DNA of 51,369 nucleotides. It comes from an uncultured Bacteroidota bacterium. Its GTDB lineage: Bacteria > Bacteroidota > Bacteroidia > Chitinophagales > Chitinophagaceae. How positions within the stretch are numbered: position 1 is the first letter of the stretch; each line of letters starts with the position of its first letter. Under the pieces are notes generated by a model that saw nothing but the letters and a program-made list of their open reading frames with translations, was not told where the DNA came from and searched no databases. Made by a program: the position numbers and the translations under genes. Below are positions 45,785-51,369 of this stretch, piece after piece. The DNA is taken from NCBI GenBank assembly GCA_903926855.1, contig CAIYKV010000045.1:1-51369 (forward strand). Reading direction: 5' to 3'.

Positions 45785-46525
45785 ATGGATAGCACTATAA
45801 TACTTTTTTATGGATTATTATTTCTGGTCGCATTTTTATATGCTTCCGTTGGACATGGCGGCGCGAGTGGATACCTGGCATTAATGGCTATTTATGGTGT
45901 AGCTCCTGAAGTAATGAAGCCAACCGCCTTATTGCTGAATCTGTTTGTATCTCTTACTTCCTTTATTCAGTTTTATCGGGGCAATCATTTTAATCGAAAA
46001 CTATTTATACCCCTTGCACTGGCTTCGGTACCGATGGCATTTATAGGTGGAATGTTAGTGATACAAAGTGCTATCTATAAAAAAATACTAGGCATATTTT
46101 TAATCATACCCATCGTAAGATTTCTATTTTTTAAAAATGTTCCTGCTACTGAATTGAAACCGGCAAATACAAGTGTTGCCGTTGTAGCGGGAGGTGGGGT
46201 TGGTTTTTTATCAGGATTGATTGGTATAGGCGGAGGTATTTTACTGTCTCCTATTTTATTGATGCTGAAATGGACAGATCAAAAACAAACAGCAGCCATT
46301 AGCGCTTTATTTATTTTCGTGAATTCCGTTTCAGGCTTAGCAGGCCAGCTTACCAAAGGCATTCATTTTACCCCTCAGATGTTATGGTATGTAATAATTG
46401 CTTTTTGCGGCGGACTTTGCGGAGCGTATTTTGGGGCCTTGAAGTTTAAACAGGAATTTTTAAAAACTATTCTTGCAGTAGTATTAATGTTAGCAGCATA
46501 CAAACTTTTATTTACAAAAGCATGA
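45785..46525 (+). CDS. TauE/SafE (TSUP) family anion transporter inside the Moco cluster
   Basis: The 246-residue membrane protein has seven to eight helices arranged as two repeats. Each repeat carries a Gly-rich motif: GHGGASGYLALM near residue 22 and GFLSGLIGIGGGILLSPILL near 145. TSUP proteins move sulphite, sulphoacetate or related organosulphur anions. The gene is 8 bases after moeA and 16 before moaD, so it is clearly co-transcribed. A link to sulphur supply or sulphite disposal during dithiolene formation or XdhC sulphuration is a plausible inference. No ModABC molybdate importer is in the window, so oxyanion uptake is an alternative. Confidence 0.88.
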   Translation: MDSTIILFYGLLFLVAFLYASVGHGGASGYLALMAIYGVAPEVMKPTALLLNLFVSLTSFIQFYRGNHFNRKLFIPLALASVPMAFIGGMLVIQSAIYKKILGIFLIIPIVRFLFFKNVPATELKPANTSVAVVAGGGVGFLSGLIGIGGGILLSPILLMLKWTDQKQTAAISALFIFVNSVSGLAGQLTKGIHFTPQMLWYVIIAFCGGLCGAYFGALKFKQEFLKTILAVVLMLAAYKLLFTKA

Positions 46526-46541
46526 TCGAATACGAAACTAT

Positions 46542-46775
46542 ATGAATGTAGACATCCTTCTTTTTGGGCAATTGGCAGAAATTATTGGCACCAAATCGAT
46601 TCGTTTGACAGAAATTACTGGAACAAAACAATTGGCTGATCAGTTGCATAAAACCTATCCGGCATTATCCCGTCATTTATACCGTATAGCCATCAATCAT
46701 ATATTGGTATCTGGGGATATAGATTTTGAAGAAGATTGCACAGTTGCTTTATTACCACCTTTTTCAGGCGGATAA
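46542..46775 (+). CDS. moaD: MoaD, small sulphur-carrier subunit of molybdopterin synthase
   Basis: The 77-residue beta-grasp protein begins MNVDILLFGQLAEIIG and ends ALLPPFSGG. The terminal Gly-Gly becomes the thiocarboxylate. Its activator (moeB) starts 2 bases after its stop and its partner (moaE) follows, a standard functional order. Confidence 0.95.
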   Translation: MNVDILLFGQLAEIIGTKSIRLTEITGTKQLADQLHKTYPALSRHLYRIAINHILVSGDIDFEEDCTVALLPPFSGG

Positions 46776-46777
46776 AT

Positions 46778-47890
46778 ATGACAGAGAAAGATATATATAA
46801 CCGATACCAGCGCCAGATTATATTACCGGGTTTTGGCGAAGCCGCGCAGCATAGACTGGGGCAGGCGAAAGTATTGGTGATAGGAGCCGGAGGGCTGGGC
46901 TGCTCATCATTAGCTTATCTTACGGCTGCAGGTGTGGGAACCATTGGGATTGTAGATGATGACAGGATAACCTTATCTAACTTGCACAGACAGGTATTAT
47001 ATGGAATGGAAGATATTGGCAGTTTAAAGGCTACAACTGCCTGCCGTATTTTACAGGAAAAAAATCCGGGTATTCAAATTCTTGCTTTTGCAGAAAGAAT
47101 GACCACCCAAAATGCACTTGAGATTATTGGCCGATTTGATGTGATAATTGATGGTTCAGACAATTTTGCTACACGATATATGGTAAATGATGCATGCGTT
47201 TTGTTAGGTAAGCCATTAGTATATGGGGCAGTATCCCAGTTTGAGGGGCAGGTAGGCATATTTAATTTAGCAAATACTGATGGGAGGGCAAGGGTAAATT
47301 ATCGCGACTTATTTCCCGAATTACAGAGTGATACTTCTATAAAAAATTGCTCGGAAGCAGGCGTATTAGGTGTTTTACCGGGAATTATAGGAACAATGCA
47401 GGCAAATGAAGCAATTAAACTGATAACAGGTATTGGCGAGTCACTGGCAAATCGGTTATTGCATTATGATGCATTGAGGAGTAGTATATATGAAATCACA
47501 ATAATGCCCGGAAAAAGTTCGCAGCTTTTTCTACCGAAAGATGCGGAAGCATTCAGACAAACACCATACAATGTGGTTTGTGATCGTATTGAACAGGATT
47601 TAGAAATTGAACAAGCTACTTTTAAGCAACTGTTATCAAATGAAGGTGTAACAATAATTGATATTCGCGAAGTGGGAGAGATCCCATTATTAGATTCGAT
47701 TGCTCATATAGCAGCACCATTATCTCAATGGACGAACAAAATCCCTGCTTTTCCCGGCGATTCCTGGATATGCGTATGCCAGACAGGAAAAAGGAGTGCT
47801 ACAGCTGCAAAATTATTATTTGATACATTTGGTGCAACTAAAAAAATATACAGTTTGAAAGGAGGTTTGTTGAAATGGATAGAAAAATAA
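46778..47890 (+). CDS. moeB: MoeB-type MoaD adenylyltransferase fused to rhodanese
   Basis: The 370-residue protein has an N-terminal E1-like domain with VLVIGAGGLGCSSLAYL (ATP loop), DGSDNFATRY and CSEAGVLGVLPG (Cys191, the conserved conjugating-site region). A C-terminal rhodanese domain (about 285-370) has its active-site loop at Cys334 (CQTGKRS). Such fusions adenylate MoaD and give it sulphur. The Cys pairs that usually bind structural zinc in MoeB seem to be missing: NYRDLFPE stands where CYRCLFPE is usual, and no second CxxC follows. The in-frame extension upstream of ATG 46778 overlaps moaD and is rejected. It overlaps moaE by 16 bases. Confidence 0.93.
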   Translation: MTEKDIYNRYQRQIILPGFGEAAQHRLGQAKVLVIGAGGLGCSSLAYLTAAGVGTIGIVDDDRITLSNLHRQVLYGMEDIGSLKATTACRILQEKNPGIQILAFAERMTTQNALEIIGRFDVIIDGSDNFATRYMVNDACVLLGKPLVYGAVSQFEGQVGIFNLANTDGRARVNYRDLFPELQSDTSIKNCSEAGVLGVLPGIIGTMQANEAIKLITGIGESLANRLLHYDALRSSIYEITIMPGKSSQLFLPKDAEAFRQTPYNVVCDRIEQDLEIEQATFKQLLSNEGVTIIDIREVGEIPLLDSIAHIAAPLSQWTNKIPAFPGDSWICVCQTGKRSATAAKLLFDTFGATKKIYSLKGGLLKWIEK

Positions 47891-48321
47891 AGAACCTATT
47901 TATACAAGGAGCTATTGCAAGTTCTTTTATTGCAGATAGTATACAAAAACATAGTAGCCAGACTGCGATTGGTGGTCATAGTATTTTTCTGGGTCAGGTA
48001 AGGGCAGATGAACTAGATGGCAAAATAGTAACGGCAATAGAATATACCGCGTATGAAGCAATGGCTTTAGAAGCCATGCATACTATTCGGGAAGATATTT
48101 TTGCAAAATATCAACTTACCTGTATGCATATATATCACAGTTTGGGTTATGTAGCAGCTGGCCAGATCTGTTTATTTGTATTCACTTCTGCTGCTCACCG
48201 AAAACCGGCTATAGCTGCTTGCGAAGAAGTGGTTGAGCGGATAAAGGCAGAATTGCCCATATGGGGAAAGGAATTATTTGATGACCATACACACCAATGG
48301 AAGGAGAACTTACCAGCATGA
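47875..48321 (+). CDS. moaE: MoaE, catalytic subunit of molybdopterin synthase
   Basis: The 148-residue protein has [27 protein letters not shown] and the active-site region [27 protein letters not shown]. The R-K and K-E positions there match the residues that bind and convert precursor Z. It works as a heterotetramer with the MoaD encoded two genes upstream. The start lies inside moeB and the stop overlaps the next start (ATGA), signs of translational coupling. Confidence 0.95.
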   Translation: MDRKIKNLFIQGAIASSFIADSIQKHSSQTAIGGHSIFLGQVRADELDGKIVTAIEYTAYEAMALEAMHTIREDIFAKYQLTCMHIYHSLGYVAAGQICLFVFTSAAHRKPAIAACEEVVERIKAELPIWGKELFDDHTHQWKENLPA

Positions 48322-49229
48322 TCAATATCACACATAAATCAAACACACTCCGTAAAGCCATCGCTTCTGCTATTGTAAGAGTATCCAGGCAAGACACAAT
48401 AGATGCGATTATAAATAAGCACGTTCCTAAAGGAGATATTTTTGAGTTTTCACGAGCTGCTGGTTTATTGGCAGTAAAGAAAACAAGCGATATGATACCG
48501 GATTGTCATCCTTTGCCTGTAGAGTATACCGGAATTACACATTCAATTGATGCATTAGATATCATCATCAAAGTAGAAGTGCATACCATTTATAAAACCG
48601 GCGTGGAAGTGGAAGCTATGCATGGCGCTTCAGTAACAGCCTTGACTATTTATGACATGCTGAAACCGATAGATCCGAAAATAGAGATTGTTCAGATAAA
48701 ATTGGATAAGAAGACAGGCGGCAAAACCGACAGATCCAAATTACTGCAGCAGACCCTCAATTGTGCAGTGGTTGTTTGTTCCGATAGTGTTTTTGCAGGA
48801 AAAGGGGAAGATCTTTCGGGAAAAAAAATCATAGAGAAACTGGAGCAGTATCATTTACCTGTTGGGTATTATGGGATATTGCCGGACGAGTTGATAGAAA
48901 TTCAGACAAAGTTGACAGAAATAACAAAAGAAGGATATCAATTAATTCTTTTTACAGGCGGAACGGGTCTTTCGGAAAGAGATGTAACACCAGAAGCCAT
49001 TTCGCCTTTGTTAGATAGAGAAATACCCGGCATAATGGAAACAGCCAGAAGATACGGTCAGGAACGTATGCCTTATGCCATGCTTTCTCGGGGGGTGGCT
49101 GGATTTATTGGCAGCTCACTTGTGATTACACTCCCGGGATCTGTTAAAGGGGTGGAAGAAACCATGGATGCTTTGTTTCCATATGTATTGCATGTATTTG
49201 CAGTGGCCAATAACTTTCGGCATGATTAG
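48318..49229 (+). CDS. moaCB: Bifunctional MoaC-MogA/MoaB fusion
   Basis: The 303-residue protein has a MoaC domain (about 1-145: [20 protein letters not shown] and later [23 protein letters not shown]) fused to a MogA/MoaB domain (about 155-303: [59 protein letters not shown]). MoaC acts with MoaA in the first step; MogA adenylates molybdopterin before MoeA acts. The fusion thus joins the first and a late step of the pathway. I start at ATG 48318, which overlaps the moaE stop by the standard ATGA. It is the last gene of the unit. Confidence 0.93.
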   Translation: MINITHKSNTLRKAIASAIVRVSRQDTIDAIINKHVPKGDIFEFSRAAGLLAVKKTSDMIPDCHPLPVEYTGITHSIDALDIIIKVEVHTIYKTGVEVEAMHGASVTALTIYDMLKPIDPKIEIVQIKLDKKTGGKTDRSKLLQQTLNCAVVVCSDSVFAGKGEDLSGKKIIEKLEQYHLPVGYYGILPDELIEIQTKLTEITKEGYQLILFTGGTGLSERDVTPEAISPLLDREIPGIMETARRYGQERMPYAMLSRGVAGFIGSSLVITLPGSVKGVEETMDALFPYVLHVFAVANNFRHD

Positions 49230-49736
49230 GTCTGATATGTTAGCCACTCATTGTTTAGACATTGTAATTTTGTATTACAAGCTATAGTAACCTCCGAACT
49301 TTTCTCTTACAAATAACTATTCGCAAATCTACTTTTTTGCAGGTTTTATCATTTTGTTTATCAGAAACATCTCTGTTTCTCTGAAAGTCAGGATAGATCG
49401 CTTTTAAACTCATAAATCTGCCCATCGTTTAATAGCGCTTTTTTTACCTCCATTCAAAATAAGTGAAAATTAGTAACATCTGTAAATGCTGTAATTGATT
49501 TTTGGAGTAATATAACAATCCCCAGCAGATATAAACTGATATTACCTAACTGATTGATTTTACTCATAATTAGTACTATTTAGGTCATATGACAACGGGT
49601 ATGATTTTTAGCTGCTTGAATCTGTTCTTGATGCAAATCATCAGTATTAATGATGATCGTCATATCCTGAACTCATTCCAATACTAAACTTTGCATTCAG
49701 AAACACAGAATCAAACCGAACATTAAATATTTATCT
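49230..49736. other. 507-base intergenic region after the Moco cluster
   Basis: This AT-rich region has no convincing ORF. A perfect 7-bp inverted repeat TTGTAAT/ATTACAA lies at 49262-49280 without a T tract, so it may be a weak terminator or an operator. Around 49470-49495 three GTAA blocks recur about every 9 bases. The promoter for the haem-lipoprotein gene should be in the right part; TAAACTTTGC (49685-49694) resembles but does not match the phylum's TAnnTTTG element. Confidence 0.4.
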
Positions 49737-51083
49737 ATGAAAGCGTATTCATTTTTATTCCTGCTTGTTTTTATTGCTCTCTTTTTTATGTATTGTACTA
49801 AAAACGACCAGGTAGTAGGCGGAAGTTCTTCCAGTTCTACGCAGTTGGTAGCTTATAAAACAGCCACCGCACCCACAATAGACGGAACTATTGATGCCAT
49901 TTGGAACAATGCCACCAAATTACAGGTTACACCCGTTGTTCCTAATCCTGGAAACGGAACATTTGCAGGTTATATTGGCCTTAATTATAATGTGACCCTT
50001 CGTTCTATGTATGATGCCAGTAATATTTACTTTCTGGCTGAGTGGAACGATCCTGACCAGAGTTTGCTGAACACGCCGGTAACCTATAACCCAACTACCA
50101 AATTATGGGCAAGACAATCCAGCGGATATACTTTTGATGTAAACGGGGTAGTTACTTCTATTCCTTTTAACGAAGATAAATTCGGATTTCAGTTCAATAT
50201 CAACAATTCAGTAGCCAATTTTGCTTCTCAAAGCTGTTATGCTACTTGTCACCTGAACCCTACTACGGATTCTATCAATAACCATGTAAGTCCTGCGGTG
50301 CTGGTTACCATCCCGGCAAAAGCAGGTGGTAATCACTTTACTAATTCCAGCAACGAGAAAGCGGATCTTTGGCATATTCACCTGATGCAGGATCAATTAT
50401 ATGGCTTTGCAGATGATGATTATATAGATTATGCAGGCGGACAATTAAACGCCAATGGGCGTCACTCAGATGGTGCCGTAGTTACTTCAACCACTGCCGG
50501 TGTGCCTACATATTCAGCAGTACCTGGATCTGTTACCAATACACAAACCTTAAAAATTACAGGAACTTCTACTTCAGTTACCGTTCCTGCCTGGGTAGTA
50601 AAAGGACAAACCAATGGATATGCGCTGATGACCACAAATACAGTTGCTGGTGCAGCAGTAGCAACGCTTACAGGAGTTACAGCAGCAGATGGAAAAACGG
50701 CCGCTTTACTGGTAACTGCCGTAGATGCAAACGGAGTACTTACCTTATCTGACGGATCAACGATTGATCCAACAGTTGGAGCTGGTTACCAAACAACATT
50801 TGATGCTACTGGAAATATTATTGGTGTGGGTGTAAATGCCATTCCTGGTATCATTCTACAACAATACCAGGGCGGTCGTGGTGATATTACATTCAAAGCT
50901 GTTTATACAGGCAAAGGATGGGTATTGGAGTTGAAAAGAGCTTTAAAAACCAGTGATGTTGCCTTACTACAGGATGTGGATTTTTCACCTTTAACAGATA
51001 TCAATTTTGGTATTGCCGTATTTAATAAAGCAAATACAGCACATGCAATCCAACCTGGTCTGACATTACATTTCCAGAAATAG
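49737..51083 (+). CDS. Ethylbenzene-dehydrogenase-gamma-like haem-binding lipoprotein
   Basis: The 448-residue lipoprotein has a lipobox FFMYC near residue 20. The body begins with the EB_dh-type pattern APTIDGTIDAIWNNATKL and SMYDASNIYFLAEWNDPDQS, as in haem subunits of ethylbenzene or DMSO-reductase-family dehydrogenases and cytochrome c-552-like domains. CYATCH at 167-172 is an atypical CX3CH haem site; DLWHIHL may supply another ligand. The C-terminus returns to the family fold (GRGDITFKAVYTGKGWVLELKRAL). A Thr/Val-rich insert of about 100 residues (240-345) looks like an extra module. It is likely an electron carrier facing the periplasm. Confidence 0.8.
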   Translation: MKAYSFLFLLVFIALFFMYCTKNDQVVGGSSSSSTQLVAYKTATAPTIDGTIDAIWNNATKLQVTPVVPNPGNGTFAGYIGLNYNVTLRSMYDASNIYFLAEWNDPDQSLLNTPVTYNPTTKLWARQSSGYTFDVNGVVTSIPFNEDKFGFQFNINNSVANFASQSCYATCHLNPTTDSINNHVSPAVLVTIPAKAGGNHFTNSSNEKADLWHIHLMQDQLYGFADDDYIDYAGGQLNANGRHSDGAVVTSTTAGVPTYSAVPGSVTNTQTLKITGTSTSVTVPAWVVKGQTNGYALMTTNTVAGAAVATLTGVTAADGKTAALLVTAVDANGVLTLSDGSTIDPTVGAGYQTTFDATGNIIGVGVNAIPGIILQQYQGGRGDITFKAVYTGKGWVLELKRALKTSDVALLQDVDFSPLTDINFGIAVFNKANTAHAIQPGLTLHFQK

Positions 51084-51122
51084 ACATTTGGCTTGTTCTT
51101 TTCGTTACCTAAAATCAAGATC

Positions 51123-51369
51123 ATGTCAAAGAAAAATCTAATCATATTTCTGCTCATTGTTACAACAGCTGTTGTAACAATAACAGGGTGCACTAAAACA
51201 ACCACCATTTTGCTGGATAATTCAACTGCGGTAACTACTACCGTTAGTTTCAGCAAAGATTTGACTCCTTTGTTAACTACAAATTGTGCAAAGAGTGGAT
51301 GTCATAATGGTAGTATTAGTCCAAACCTTACAGATGCCAACGCATACAATTCACTCATTAACGGAAGTT
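51123..51369 (+). CDS. Lipoprotein with CX4CH haem-like motif, cut by the window edge
   Basis: An ATG at 51123 opens a frame to the end of the window (at least 82 residues) that is not closed. It encodes a signal with a lipobox TITGC (Cys23). Then FSKDLTPLLTTNCAKSGCHNG carries C-A-K-S-G-C-H (Cys55, Cys60, His61). CX4CH is a known uncommon c-type haem motif in this phylum. The stop of the EB_dh-like gene is 39 bases upstream, so the two are probably co-transcribed redox proteins. Confidence 0.8.
   Translation, partial: MSKKNLIIFLLIVTTAVVTITGCTKTTTILLDNSTAVTTTVSFSKDLTPLLTTNCAKSGCHNGSISPNLTDANAYNSLINGS

Noticed and set aside
46736-46777. Upstream start for moeB overlapping moaD
   Set aside because: The extra 14 residues come from the moaD coding sequence in another frame; ATG 46778 directly precedes the conserved E1 N-terminus.

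Overview
The window looks like a chromosome segment from a Bacteroidota bacterium, most likely a Chitinophagaceae-type member. The evidence is its gene content: a BlaI/BlaR1 pair whose sensor ends in a TonB-C-like domain, a TonB receptor with an N-terminal carboxypeptidase-regulatory domain, a FISUMP-domain protein, a YadA-like head fused to an S74 domain, and many Sec lipoproteins. Starts lack clear Shine-Dalgarno sites and base composition is AT-rich. Species cannot be set from sequence reading alone. No phage or transposase gene is visible, but the first 60 bases hold the 3' part of a tRNA-Asn, which looks like the right end of an element integrated to the left of the window.

Layout. 1-2300: tRNA-Asn fragment, terminator, and a blaI-blaR1-type operon preceded by a 44-bp dyad operator. 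2065-7900: secreted peptidases (M1, S9), an M23-like lipoprotein and a DoxX-like protein, interspersed with copies of a REP-like palindrome and one ~230-bp MITE-like element. 7900-17600: secreted or surface proteins (adhesin with S74 chaperone, FISUMP protein, second M1 peptidase, a frameshifted S15/CocE hydrolase, small secreted proteins). 17700-26500: PQQ-type beta-propeller lipoprotein, two tandem paralogous lipoproteins, membrane ferredoxin, Tat-exported sugar isomerase-like protein, a ~130-bp inverted-repeat element, a PAS-LuxR regulator and an unusual membrane-anchored P-loop ATPase. 26500-31400: a TonB receptor/beta-helix lipoprotein pair behind four 11-bp-spaced direct repeats that look like a PHO-box array, then a SET-domain protein. 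31600-38500: M28 peptidase, GT87-like membrane protein, and a compact sugar operon (ParB-like protein, SemiSWEET, SDR, GH63-like glucosidase).

38662-49229 is the functional centre: twelve same-strand genes with gaps from 27 bases down to overlaps. It begins with a three-part periplasmic molybdenum hydroxylase (2Fe-2S subunit, Tat-exported molybdopterin subunit, membrane cytochrome c). Next come the maturation genes xdhC and a MocA-type cytidylyltransferase, and then Moco synthesis genes: moaA, moeA, moaD, moeB-rhodanese, moaE and a fused moaC-mogA. A TauE/SafE-type transporter gene sits in the middle. The cluster therefore makes the cofactor, tailors it and encodes the enzyme that uses it. 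Downstream are an ethylbenzene-dehydrogenase-gamma-like haem lipoprotein and the start of a CX4CH lipoprotein, cut by the window edge.

Three places look like sequence errors or recent mutations. These are single-base indels in homopolymers at the start of the 7939-8835 gene and inside the S15 hydrolase, and the lack of any standard start codon ahead of the conserved beta-strand of the MocA-like gene.
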